This document shows, piece by piece, positions 37,946 through 46,464 of a DNA stretch of 64,000 nucleotides. The position numbers and the translations under genes are program-made. This DNA is from Streptomyces sp. WMMC500 (GTDB lineage Bacteria > Actinomycetota > Actinomycetes > Streptomycetales > Streptomycetaceae): NCBI RefSeq assembly GCF_027497195.1, contig NZ_CP114905.1, positions 6,769,001-6,833,000 of the forward strand. The letters are read 5' to 3'. Position 1 is the first letter of the stretch. The number at the start of each line of letters is the position of its first letter. The notes under the pieces were generated by a model. The model worked only from the letters and a program-made list of their open reading frames with translations. It was not told the origin of the DNA and did no database searches.

Positions 37946-40900
37946 TGGGCGCGGGTACGGGTGCGGGTTCTTTTGCCGGTACGGGTGCCGGTTCGGGCGG
38001 CGGTGAGGTGTGGTCGGGGGAGTGGGTGGAGAGCCGCCTCGGGGTCGAGCTGTCCGGCCCGGCGGAGCTGCGCGATTTGGTGGGCCTGGCGCTGCGCCGC
38101 AACCCGCGCCGGGCACACCTGCTGGTCTCCACGGTGCTGGGCAAGCACGTGCCGCAGCGCCCGTCGCGCATCCACGGCGCGGGCCTGCGCCTCGGCGGCC
38201 TCGCCCGGGACCTGCTGGGCCCGAAGGCGGCGGCCCGGGCGGTGGTGCTCGGCTACGCCGAGACGGCGACGGGCCTGGGCCACTGCGTGGCGGACGGCCT
38301 GGGGGCGGCCGCGTACCTGCACTCCACCCGCCGCCCGGTAGCGGGTGTGCCGCGGGCGGCGGGCTTCGAGGAGGAGCACAGCCACGCGACGGAGCACCTG
38401 CTGCTGCCGTCGGATCCGGGGCTGCTGACGGGGGACGGCCCGCTGGTGCTGGTGGACGACGAACTGTCCACGGGCCGCACGCTGCGGAACACGATCACGG
38501 CGCTGCACGGGGCGTGCCCGCGGGAGCGGTACGTGGTGGCGGTGCTGACGGACATGCGGGCGGAGGAGGACCGCAGGGCGCTGGAGAAGTCGGCGGCGGA
38601 ACTCGGCACCCGGGTGGACGTGGTGTCGCTGGCGGCGGGCACGGTCCGGCTGCCGGCGGACGTGCTGCGCCGGGGCGCGGACCTCGTAGCGGAGCACGAG
38701 CCGCCCGCGGCGGACGGGGCTTCCGGCGCTTCGGCGGGCGGGTTGGGTACGGCGGGCGGTGCCTCCGTCGCGGGGGCCGGGGCGGGCACGCCGGCGGCCG
38801 GGTCGGATACGGCGGGAGCGGCCCCCGGCGCGCGGGGCGGGGCGGGGGCTCCGGCGGCCGGGTCGGACACGGCGGGAGTCGCTTCTCCCCGCTGGCCGGA
38901 CGGGGTCGGCGAGGCGGGGGCAGCGGGCGGGTCGGCCGGTGCCGGCGGTGGCGAGCACCCGCCCGCGGCGGGCGCGGCTTCGCCCGGTGGGCCGGACGGA
39001 GTCGGCGGGGCGGGGGCGGCAGGCGGGTCGGCCGGTGCCGGCGGTGGCGAGCACCCGCCTGCGGCGGGCGCGGCTTCGTCCGGCGGGCCGGTTGGAGTCG
39101 GCGGGGCGGGGGCGGCAGGCGGGCTGGCTGGTGCCGGCGGTGCGGAGCACCCGCCGGGTGCGGGCGCGCCGGCGCCCGGCGCCTTCGGCGGCCGGGCGGC
39201 CGGGCGCTTCGCGACCCGGCCGGGCGGGCTCGCCGAGGGCCTCCACGAGGGCCCGGGGGTCTCGGGGGCGGAGCCCCCGAGTTCCGGGAAGGGGCGGGGC
39301 CGGGGAACAACACCCCCCACACCGCACCGGGTTGCGCTGGGGTGGCCCGTCGGGCTGCCGGACGGGGGGCGGCACGGGTTCACCGCCGCACACCGGGCGC
39401 GGCTCGACGCCGCCCTGCCCGGCATGGCCGCACGCATCGCCGACGCCCTCGCACTCCCCATCGGCGCCGCCCGGCCGGCCCGCGTGCTCGTGCTCGGCAC
39501 CGAGGAGCTGATGTACGCGCCCCTCCGGCTCGCCGCCGCCCTCGAAGACCACCTCCACGCGACCGCGACCAGCACCGGCACCGGCACCGGTACGGGCACC
39601 AGCACCGACACCGGCACCGACTCCGGCCCTGCCGCCCAGGTCCGCTTCTCCTCCACCACCCGCTCACCCGTGCTCCCCGTCGACCACCCCGGCTACGCCA
39701 TCCGCAGCCGCCTCGCCTTCCCCGCCCACGACACCCCCGACGGCACCCGCTACGCCTACAACGTCGCCGGCGACGACCCCCACGACCCCTACGACGCCGT
39801 CCTCGTCGTCACCGACTCCGCCGCCGACACCCCGGCCCTGCACGCCCCCGGCGGGCTCCTCGACGTGCTCGCCCCGCACACCCCCCAGGTACTCCTCGCC
39901 GTGATCCCCTCGTACGCGCCGCACACCGCCGAGCCCCTGCGCGGGCCCGCCTTCTCCTCCTACGCCCCCGACGAGGTCGGCTGGCTTCTCAAGGACCTCT
40001 CCGCCGTCGCCCTCGAAGCCCCCACGGAAGAGCGCGAGGAGGCCATCCAGCGCGGCGGCGCCCACTACGCCGAGTCGCTGCCCGTCGAGTACCAGCCCAG
40101 CCCCGCCTACGTACGCCTCTTCCACTCCGCCCTCGACGCCACCGCCGACCGCATCGCCCACGCCGTCGCCACCGTCACCGAGACCGTGCTCGCCGAGCGG
40201 TCGCCCGCCCCCGTGCTCGTCTCCCTCGCCCGCGCCGGCACCCCCGTCGGCATCCTCATGCGCCGCTGGGCCCGGCACGCCCGCGGACTCGACCTGCCCC
40301 ACTACGCCGTCTCCATCGTCCGCGGCCGGGGCCTCGACACCGCCGCCCTGCGCCGGCTCGCCGCCCACCACGACCCCGCCGACGTCGTGTTCGTCGACGG
40401 CTGGACCGGCAAGGGCGCCATCGCCCGCGAACTCGCCGCCGCGCTCCGCGACTTCCCCGCCTTCGACCCGCGGCTCGCCGTCCTCGCCGACCCGGGCCGC
40501 TGCGTGGACACGTACGGCACCCGCGAGGACTTCCTCATCCCCTCCGCCTGCCTCAACTCGACGGTCTCCGGCCTGATATCCCGTACGGTGCTGCGCGCCG
40601 ACCTCATCGGCCCCGCCGACTACCACGGCGCGAAGTTCTACCGCGAACTGGCGGACGACGACCTCTCCGGCCACTTCCTCGACGCCGTCACCGCCCGCTT
40701 CCCCGACCCCGCCGCCGTCCGCCCCATGCCCGCCACCGAGGAGCGCACGCCCACGTGGGCCGGGTGGGCCGCGGTGGAGCGGATCAGCGAGGCGTACGGG
40801 ATCGGCGACGTGAACCTCGTCAAGCCGGGCGTCGGGGAGACGACGCGGGTGATGCTGCGCCGGGTGCCGTGGCGGGTGCTGGCGCGCCGCGGCGCGGGGG

Positions 40901-41106
40901 CGGACCTGGACCACGTGCGGCTGCTGGCGGAGCAGCGGGGGGTGCCGGTGGAGGAGACGGACGATCTGCCGTACACGTGCGTGGGGCTGATACATCCGCG
41001 GTACACGCGGGGTGCGACCGGCGCGGACGGCACGTCGGCGACCGGCGGGGACCCCACGGCGGGCGAGGGCCGCGCGTCGGCGGCGACCGGGGAGGCCGCC
41101 CCGTGA
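37945..41106 (+). CDS. Four-domain fusion: PRTase-TRSP joined to StiP-type PRTase-PELOTA
   Basis: 1053 residues. Residues ~25-240 form a phosphoribosyltransferase with PRPP loop LVLVDDELSTGRT (about 167-179). A low-complexity Gly/Ala/Pro linker (~245-475) with 32-residue repeats follows. The TRSP domain begins RHGFTAAHRARL (~477) and runs to ~660. Next comes a second PRTase of the StiP type (SLARAGTPVGILMRRW, DVVFVDGWTGKGAI ~813-826). A C-terminal PELOTA-like region (VNLVKPGVGETTRVMLRRVPWRVL, ~955-1022) ends the protein. In many genomes these are two proteins. It should transfer phosphoribose to a base-like acceptor and may bind RNA; activity is inferred. It overlaps the HAD gene as GTGA. Confidence 0.85.
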   Translation: MGAGTGAGSFAGTGAGSGGGEVWSGEWVESRLGVELSGPAELRDLVGLALRRNPRRAHLLVSTVLGKHVPQRPSRIHGAGLRLGGLARDLLGPKAAARAVVLGYAETATGLGHCVADGLGAAAYLHSTRRPVAGVPRAAGFEEEHSHATEHLLLPSDPGLLTGDGPLVLVDDELSTGRTLRNTITALHGACPRERYVVAVLTDMRAEEDRRALEKSAAELGTRVDVVSLAAGTVRLPADVLRRGADLVAEHEPPAADGASGASAGGLGTAGGASVAGAGAGTPAAGSDTAGAAPGARGGAGAPAAGSDTAGVASPRWPDGVGEAGAAGGSAGAGGGEHPPAAGAASPGGPDGVGGAGAAGGSAGAGGGEHPPAAGAASSGGPVGVGGAGAAGGLAGAGGAEHPPGAGAPAPGAFGGRAAGRFATRPGGLAEGLHEGPGVSGAEPPSSGKGRGRGTTPPTPHRVALGWPVGLPDGGRHGFTAAHRARLDAALPGMAARIADALALPIGAARPARVLVLGTEELMYAPLRLAAALEDHLHATATSTGTGTGTGTSTDTGTDSGPAAQVRFSSTTRSPVLPVDHPGYAIRSRLAFPAHDTPDGTRYAYNVAGDDPHDPYDAVLVVTDSAADTPALHAPGGLLDVLAPHTPQVLLAVIPSYAPHTAEPLRGPAFSSYAPDEVGWLLKDLSAVALEAPTEEREEAIQRGGAHYAESLPVEYQPSPAYVRLFHSALDATADRIAHAVATVTETVLAERSPAPVLVSLARAGTPVGILMRRWARHARGLDLPHYAVSIVRGRGLDTAALRRLAAHHDPADVVFVDGWTGKGAIARELAAALRDFPAFDPRLAVLADPGRCVDTYGTREDFLIPSACLNSTVSGLISRTVLRADLIGPADYHGAKFYRELADDDLSGHFLDAVTARFPDPAAVRPMPATEERTPTWAGWAAVERISEAYGIGDVNLVKPGVGETTRVMLRRVPWRVLARRGAGADLDHVRLLAEQRGVPVEETDDLPYTCVGLIHPRYTRGATGADGTSATGGDPTAGEGRASAATGEAAP
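38899..39174 (+). repeat. Three tandem ~96-bp repeats in the linker of the PRTase fusion
   Basis: Units begin at 38899, 38995 and 39091, encode a 32-residue Gly/Ala-rich unit containing AGAGGGEHPP, and differ by a few bases. The third unit is shorter. In-frame unit gain or loss would only change linker length. Confidence 0.85.
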
Positions 41107-41906
41107 CCGTCATCGCCAGCGACCTCGACCGCACCCTCATCTACTCCCCGGCGGCCCTCGCCCTCGACATGCCCGACGCCGCCGCGCCGCGCCTGCTGTG
41201 CGTCGAGGTCTACGAGGGCAAACCGCTGTCCTTCATGACCGAGGCCGCCGCCGCGCACCTCGCCGGCCTCGCCGGCCGCGCCCCCTTCGTACCGGTGACG
41301 ACGCGCACCCGCGAGCAGTACGGCCGCGTCCGGCTGCCCGGACCGCCGCCGCGGTACGCGATCTGCGCCAACGGCGGCCACCTGCTGGTCGACGGCGAGG
41401 CCGACGCCGGGTGGCGGGCGCGGGTGGGGCGGGACCTGGCGGCGGACAGCGCGCCGCTGGCGGAGGTACGCGCCCACCTGGCGCGGGTGGCGGACCCGGC
41501 GTGGCTGCGGAAGCTGCGCACGGCGGAGGACCTGTTCGCGTACCTGGTGGTGGAGCGGGCGGCGGTGCCGGACGAGTGGCTGAAGGAACTGGGGGAGTGG
41601 GCGGCGGGCCGCGGCTGGTCCGTGTCGGCGCAGGGACGGAAGGTGTACGCGGTGCCGCGCGCGCTGACGAAGAGCGCGGCGGTGGCGGAGGTCGTCCGGC
41701 GGATCGGCGCGCCGGAAACCGTGCTCGCCGCCGGCGACTCCCTCCTCGACACCGATCTCCTCCTCGCCGCCGACCGCGCCTGGCGGCCCGGGCACGGTGA
41801 GCTGGCCGCCCGGGGCTGGACCGCGCCGCACGTCACCGCGCTGGCCGAGCGCGGCGTAGCCGCCGGCGAGGAGATTCTCCGGCAGATGGCAGGATGCCTC
41901 CCATGA
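41103..41906 (+). CDS. HAD-family hydrolase of the Ter module
   Basis: 267 residues. HAD motif I SDLDRTL has nucleophile Asp7 and acid Asp9, and motif IV is GDSLLDTDLLL. This is the cof-like phosphatase type. GTG 41103 overlaps the PRTase fusion stop as GTGA, so it is coupled. In Ter-linked operons the HAD enzyme is thought to dephosphorylate the nucleotide-like product made by the PRTases. Confidence 0.87.
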   Translation: MTVIASDLDRTLIYSPAALALDMPDAAAPRLLCVEVYEGKPLSFMTEAAAAHLAGLAGRAPFVPVTTRTREQYGRVRLPGPPPRYAICANGGHLLVDGEADAGWRARVGRDLAADSAPLAEVRAHLARVADPAWLRKLRTAEDLFAYLVVERAAVPDEWLKELGEWAAGRGWSVSAQGRKVYAVPRALTKSAAVAEVVRRIGAPETVLAAGDSLLDTDLLLAADRAWRPGHGELAARGWTAPHVTALAERGVAAGEEILRQMAGCLP

Positions 41907-42580
41907 CCACTCCCTCTCCCGCGGGCCGGGACAAGCGCCCCGACCAGACCCCGGAGCTGTACCGGTACGTGCTGGACCACAACCCGCCGCTGGACGCCGT
42001 GCAGCGCGATCTCGTGGAGCTGACGCACGCCCGCTTCCCCGACTCGGCGAGCATGCAGTCCGCGCAGGAGCAGGGTCCGCTGCTGGCGTTCCTCGTCCGG
42101 CTCGTCGGCGCCCGGCACATCGTGGAGGTGGGCACCTTCACCGGGTTCTCGTCGCTGTCCATGGCCCTGGCCATGCCCGCCGACGGGAAGCTGGTGGCGC
42201 TGGACGTCTCCGAGGAGTGGACCGCGTACGCGCGGGAGGCGTGGGAGAAGGGCGGCGTCGCCGAGCGCGTGGAGCTGCGGCTCGGGCCGGCCGCGGACTC
42301 GCTGCGGGCGATGCCCGGGGAGCCGCACATCGACCTGGCCTATCTGGACGCGGACAAGCAGGGCTACGTCGCGTACTGGGAGGAGCTGGTGCCGCGGATG
42401 CGGCCCGGCGGCCTGATCGTCGTCGACAACGTGCTCTACGGCGGCCGGGTCGCCGACCCTGCCGCAGGCGGCGGGGCCGCGGCGATCCGGGCGTTCAACG
42501 ACCACGTGGTCGCGGACGCCCGGATGGACTCCGTCCTGCTGACGGTCGCGGACGGCCTCACCGTGGCGCGGCGCCGGTAG
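41903..42580 (+). CDS. SAM-dependent O-methyltransferase (catechol/caffeoyl-CoA type)
   Basis: 225 residues from ATG 41903, with AGGA 8 bp upstream; ATG 41894 is possible. SAM motif VEVGTFTGFSSLSMA, metal-site LAYLDADKQGY and DNVLYGG. It methylates a hydroxyl on a small aromatic or similar acceptor in a Mg-dependent way. It overlaps the HAD stop by 4 bp, which may make it part of the Ter operon output, or a general enzyme simply co-transcribed. Its 3' end overlaps the convergent DUF4383 gene by 23 bp. Confidence 0.88.
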   Translation: MTTPSPAGRDKRPDQTPELYRYVLDHNPPLDAVQRDLVELTHARFPDSASMQSAQEQGPLLAFLVRLVGARHIVEVGTFTGFSSLSMALAMPADGKLVALDVSEEWTAYAREAWEKGGVAERVELRLGPAADSLRAMPGEPHIDLAYLDADKQGYVAYWEELVPRMRPGGLIVVDNVLYGGRVADPAAGGGAAAIRAFNDHVVADARMDSVLLTVADGLTVARRR

Positions 42581-43205
42581 CGGACCGGGCGTCCGCGCGG
42601 CCGGTCCGCGCGGCCGGGCCCTCGTTGCGGGTGCGCCAGTACGGGTTGTCGTAGGGCAGCCGGCTGCTGACGCGCCCGTACATCCCGAACGTCGCCAGGA
42701 CCAGGCCCACGATGAAGCTGAACAGCACGTTCTGCATCTTGAAGGCGAGGAAGTTGCCGCTGGTCTCCAGGAGGGCCAGGTTGACGAAGCCGCTGAGGAC
42801 GAAGAGCCCGCCCAGGACCATGTTCAGCGTGGAGGCGAAGTTGCCGCCGCGGACCATGCCGTAGAGCAGCAGCGCCCCGACGGCGATGGACAGGGTGCTC
42901 AGCGCGCCGTTGGTGTTCAGGCCGATGGTCTGGTCGCCGCCGGTGTCGAAGAACCAGACGCTGTTGAAGAGGCCGAGGATGCCGAACACCAGCAGGAAGA
43001 GGCCGACGAGGCCGGCGCCGGCGCGGTAGACGTTGCTGAGGTGGTGGTCGACGGGGAGGTGCTCGTCGATCCTGGTGTGCTGGTGGGCCGGGTGGCCGAC
43101 GTTGACGCGGTCCTTGAGAGCCTCGCGGCTGCCGGGTACGTCACCCTCGGGCGGTGGGGCCAGCGGATGCGGCAGGGCCTCCCTGACATGCTCCGGCTGG
43201 GTCAT
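42558..43205 (-). CDS. DUF4383 membrane protein
   Basis: 215 residues with a strong AGGAGG ribosome-binding site. The N-terminal ~60 residues are soluble and His-rich (HPAHQHTRIDEHLPVDHHLSNVYR). Four membrane helices follow (about 64-180), then an Arg-rich tail. DUF4383 proteins are actinobacterial membrane proteins of unknown role. Confidence 0.85.
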   Translation of the reverse strand: MTQPEHVREALPHPLAPPPEGDVPGSREALKDRVNVGHPAHQHTRIDEHLPVDHHLSNVYRAGAGLVGLFLLVFGILGLFNSVWFFDTGGDQTIGLNTNGALSTLSIAVGALLLYGMVRGGNFASTLNMVLGGLFVLSGFVNLALLETSGNFLAFKMQNVLFSFIVGLVLATFGMYGRVSSRLPYDNPYWRTRNEGPAARTGRADARSATGAAPR

Positions 43206-43350
43206 GGGGTGACCTCCTTACGGCGGTCGTACGGCGGTGCCGTAATCCAGGATCCGCCGCCCCCGGTAACGGGGCAAATCGCCCGGCCGCGCCCCGCGTG
43301 CTACGACACCGCGCGGCAGCCCCCGCGGCTACGCGCCGCCACCCGCGCGG

Positions 43351-43572
43351 CTACGCGCAGCAGCCCCCGCCGCAGCATCCGCCGCCCCCGCCGGCCTGCG
43401 GCGATGCGGCACCGGCGGCGCCCGTCGAGCCGCCGACGGCGACGGTGGAGAGCAGCTTGACGGTGTCGTCGTGGCCCTGCGGGCAGTCCGCGGGCGCGGC
43501 GGACTCGGCCATGGGCCGGCTCACCTCGAACGTCGTCCCACAGGACCGGCAGCGGTACTCGTATCGCGGCAT
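43351..43572 (-). CDS. FmdB-type zinc-ribbon protein
   Basis: 73 residues, MPRYEYRCRSCGTTFEVSRPM, with CxxC, a later CPQGH, then a Gly-rich tail ending in a CCGGGCC cluster. FmdB-type ribbons are small putative regulators; the zinc ligands here are C-x2-C plus a Cys/His pair. The Cys-rich tail could bind extra metal. ATG 43584 would add four residues. Confidence 0.85.
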   Translation of the reverse strand: MPRYEYRCRSCGTTFEVSRPMAESAAPADCPQGHDDTVKLLSTVAVGGSTGAAGAASPQAGGGGGCCGGGCCA

Positions 43573-43686
43573 GGCGGACAGCATATAGCCGGCCGCCGGG
43601 CGGGCGGCAGACGACGAAAGCCGCGGTCAGTGCTGCGGCCGGCCCTGCGGCCGACGCCGCGGTCGGCGCCGCTGTAGGCGCCGTGC

Positions 43687-44958
43687 TCAGCGGCCGGTGC
43701 CGCTCCCGCGCTCGGCCCGTATCGCCTGGACCACCTCGGCCACCGTCTCGCGGACCGACTCCAGCTCCTCCAGGAAGCTCCAGTAGTCCGGATGCCGCCC
43801 CGTGAGCCCCGCCTCCGCCCGGTCGACGCGCTCGACCGCCGCGTCCAGCGGGCCCGCGTGCCGGGGATCGGGGCGGTCGCGGCCCGCCATCGCGAGGCGC
43901 TGCGCGTCGCGGATGGCGAAACGGGTGCGGTTCACCTCCGAGGTGCGGTCCTTCTCCACCTCGTCCAGGCGGTGCAGCCGGTCGCGGGTGGCGTCCACGG
44001 CCTCGTCGGTCTGGTTCAGCAGCGCCCGTACGCTCGTCAGCAGCGCGATCGCGTCCGGCCAGCGCTGCTCGCGGCGGGCCCGCGAGGCATCGGCGATCTT
44101 CTCCTCCGCCTCGGTCACGGCCTGCGCGGCACGGTCCGGCACCTCCTGCAGGTCGCGCCAGCACGCGAGCGCGAAGCGCCGGCGCAGCTCGCTGAGGACC
44201 GGCTTGACCTTCTCGGCACGGGTGGCGAGCGCCTGCGCGCGGGTGCGCAGGCTGACGAGGCGGCGGTCGATCTCCTCCGCGCGCTGCGGCAACTGCTCCG
44301 CCTCGCTGCGCAGCGCCTCGGCGTCGCGCTGCACGCCGACGGCGCGGTGGATGGTCTCCTGCACGCCGTGCCGCCCCGCACCCTCGTTGAGCTTGGTCAG
44401 CTCCGGGCCGAGCCCGGCGAGGCGGGCGGCGAGGTCGTCGGCCTGGAACCCCTTGCCGCGCACCTCGTCCAGAGCCGTCGTCGCCGCCAGCAGCGCCTGC
44501 CGGGCCCGCTCCACGGCGGGCGCGAGGCGGGCGAGCTGGGTCTCGGCCTTGTCGAGGAGAGGGCCGAGGCCGTGCGCGAAGTGGTTGAGGTCGGAGCGGA
44601 CCCTCTCCAGCCGGTTCGTCGCCTGCTGCAGCTCCTGCCGGGCGCGGGAGGCGGTGCCGTGGTCGAGGTCGGCCCGGTCGAGGTCGTAGGAGTCGACGGC
44701 GGTGATGTACGTGTGGCTGACCTCGTCGATGCGCTGCCCCAGCGCGGCGAAGTCCGAGGCCGCCTTGCGAGCGGCCGGCGAGTCGTCGACGGCGGCGATC
44801 GTCTCCACGGAGATGCGCAGGTCGCGCTGCGCGGTATCCAGCTCGTAGAACGCGGTCGCGGCGGCGTCCTTGGCCGCCTGCGCCTCGGCCCGAGCCCCGT
44901 CACCCCGGTCTCCCCAGCCCCACCGCCGGGTGCCGCCTCCGCCTCCGCCGAATGCCAC
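43687..44958 (-). CDS. Long coiled-coil protein
   Basis: 423 residues from GTG 44958 with AAGGGG upstream. A short Gly-rich, Trp-containing N-terminus precedes almost continuous heptad-like helix rich in Ala, Arg, Glu and Leu. No membrane segment, signal or catalytic motif. It resembles cytoplasmic coiled-coil scaffold proteins common in Streptomyces. It lies upstream of, and on the opposite strand from, tRNA-Val. Confidence 0.78.
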   Translation of the reverse strand: MAFGGGGGGTRRWGWGDRGDGARAEAQAAKDAAATAFYELDTAQRDLRISVETIAAVDDSPAARKAASDFAALGQRIDEVSHTYITAVDSYDLDRADLDHGTASRARQELQQATNRLERVRSDLNHFAHGLGPLLDKAETQLARLAPAVERARQALLAATTALDEVRGKGFQADDLAARLAGLGPELTKLNEGAGRHGVQETIHRAVGVQRDAEALRSEAEQLPQRAEEIDRRLVSLRTRAQALATRAEKVKPVLSELRRRFALACWRDLQEVPDRAAQAVTEAEEKIADASRARREQRWPDAIALLTSVRALLNQTDEAVDATRDRLHRLDEVEKDRTSEVNRTRFAIRDAQRLAMAGRDRPDPRHAGPLDAAVERVDRAEAGLTGRHPDYWSFLEELESVRETVAEVVQAIRAERGSGTGR

Positions 44959-45098
44959 GAGACCCCTTTCCGTGCCCTGCGCTCCCCTGGAGGAACATTC
45001 TCCCACCAGGGCTGAACGAACACACGGCCCACGACGATCCCCGCACCACCCGCAGGTCGATCGGCGTCGGCGGGGCACGGTACGCTGTCCCCGCATCC

Positions 45099-45170
45099 GG
45101 GCGCGTAGCTCAGCGGTAGAGCGCTGCCCTTACAAGGCAGATGTCGGCGGTTCGACCCCGTCCGCGCCCA
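45099..45170 (+). tRNA. tRNA-Val (anticodon TAC)
   Basis: 72-nt cloverleaf: acceptor GGGCGCG pairs with CGCGCCC, D arm GCTCAGCGGTAGAGC, anticodon stem CTGCC/GGCAG around loop CTTACAA (anticodon TAC), T arm with GGTTCGACCCC. The 3' CCA is not encoded. It borders the accessory region to its right and is a possible integration site. Confidence 0.95.
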
Positions 45171-45278
45171 CCCCGGGATCAAGCCCCCTGACCAGCAGGG
45201 GAGCCCCCACTCTCCACCTCTCCAACGGCCTCGGACGCTCCGTCCGGGGCCGGTTGCGTGAGCGATGCGTGAGCGGCA

Positions 45279-45731
45279 GTGCTGGCGATCTTCTCTTTCG
45301 GGGCCGCCGGCGTGCTGTTCCGCCGGAGCGGGACCTCGACCGCCGCAGCCCTCCTCGCCGGCGCCGCCATCGTCACCGTCCAGCAGCTCGCCGACGACCT
45401 CCACGGCGCCAACGCCGCGCGCGACGCGCTGGCGCTTCAGGTGGAACGGCTCGGCGGGGAGCCGGTGGCCGGCCCGCCGGGCTCGCGCGGGGAGCCGGGC
45501 GAGTCGGTCACCGGCCCGCCCGGGCCCCGCGGCGAACCCGGCCGCGACGGCACCACCCCGTCGCCGCGCACCGAGCCCCGAGGAGCGGAAGGCGAGCCCG
45601 GCGCGCGCCCTTCTGTCCCACCACCAAGGGCGTTACGGTACGCGCAAGTTCGTGCACACCTGTGGCCGCGTGGTCGGCCTGCGGGCAAGCCTGGGCAAAG
45701 CGGTTCGTCACTCCGGCGAAGGAGGCCAACC
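45279..45731 (+). CDS. Possible collagen-like membrane protein reading frame
   Basis: A GTG-initiated frame with a hydrophobic N-terminus (LAIFSFGAAGVLF, AAALLAGAAIVTV), a short helix and then collagen-like Gly-x-y repeats (GPPGSRGEPGESVTGPPGPRGEPG). After about residue 105 the text loses coding character, yet the frame stays open into the next small gene without a stop. Its real 3' end is unclear; it may be the 5' part of a decayed phage-type or surface gene. No ribosome-binding site stands out. Confidence 0.3.
45646..45660 (+). promoter_or_regulatory. Candidate operator upstream of DUF6879/XRE module 1
   Basis: AAGTTCGTGCACACC, about 70 bp before the first gene of module 1. Its AAGTTCGT half recurs in tandem after the XRE gene (47322-47341), and its GTGCACACC half matches the site upstream of module 2 (50084-50103). 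Confidence 0.45.
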
Positions 45732-45959
45732 ATGGCGCTGCACATGCTCGGCAAGGACCCCAACAGCCCCGAAGGCAAGTCGGCGACCGTCTACCTCGAC
45801 GACGAGACCGACGTCTACCTCCTCCAAGGGAAGATCGTCACCGACCCCGAGCGCCTGGCGCAGATGGACCTACCTGACTATGAGACCGTGATCGAGTTCC
45901 CTCGGCACATGCTGCAGTTCTTCCCGGAGGTCACCAACGGTGCAGCCCCTGACGCTTGA
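45732..45959 (+). CDS. Small protein of module 1 (unknown)
   Basis: 75 residues with a good GAAGGAGG site. MALHMLGKDPNSPEGKSATVYLDDETDVYLLQGK... ends in LPDYETVIEFPRHMLQFFPE. It is clearly homologous to the 82-aa gene at 50123, and both precede a DUF6879 gene with overlap. It may be a small regulator or antitoxin-like partner. No known family recognised. Confidence 0.75.
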   Translation: MALHMLGKDPNSPEGKSATVYLDDETDVYLLQGKIVTDPERLAQMDLPDYETVIEFPRHMLQFFPEVTNGAAPDA

Positions 45960-46458
45960 GGACCGGCTGCGCGCCTGCCGGCATACGGCGGTGCACCTGG
46001 AGATGCGCGACGGCTACATGCGCTCCGACCCGCGGTTCGTCGCCTGGCAGCAGGGGCGCCGCGAGACCTCCGACGACACCGCGGCGGGGCCCTGGCTCGC
46101 GATGATGGAGGAGGTCACCGGCCGCGGTGTCGTGGTCCGCCGGGCGCGGATCGTCTCGGAGCCGGTCAGCGACTACATCCGGTTCGAGCACGCACTGACC
46201 GCCGGCAACGTGGCCGCCGGGGAGGACGTCCGGTGGCTGCCGCGCCGGCGCGCCTCGGATCTGGCCCTGCCCGGGAACGACTTCTGGCTCTTCGACGACC
46301 AGATCGTCGTGTTCCTCCACTTCGACGGGGACGGCGAATTGGCACCCGGCGGCGACGAGGAGGCGCGCGCAGAGCCGGCCGTGGCGAAGCTGTGCGCCGC
46401 CGCGTTCGAAGCCGTGTGGGAGCGGGCCGTACCGCACGCCGAGTACCGGCTCACCTGA
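45940..46458 (+). CDS. DUF6879-like protein (module 1)
   Basis: 172 residues, GTG start inside the preceding gene (20-bp overlap). Characteristic text: HLEMRDGYMRSDPRFVAWQ, GVVVRRARIVSEPVSDYIRFEH, WLPRRRASDLALPGNDFWLFDDQIV. Such proteins usually lie next to XRE/DUF5753 regulators in Streptomyces; the role is unknown. It is paralogous to 50364-50864. Confidence 0.85.
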   Translation: MQPLTLEDRLRACRHTAVHLEMRDGYMRSDPRFVAWQQGRRETSDDTAAGPWLAMMEEVTGRGVVVRRARIVSEPVSDYIRFEHALTAGNVAAGEDVRWLPRRRASDLALPGNDFWLFDDQIVVFLHFDGDGELAPGGDEEARAEPAVAKLCAAAFEAVWERAVPHAEYRLT

Positions 46459-46464
46459 CCTGCG

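Noticed and set aside
38253..39659. Pro/Ala-rich frame antisense to the PRTase linker
   Set aside because: The low-complexity GC-rich linker is open in several frames. Only the plus frame continues into real domains on both sides.
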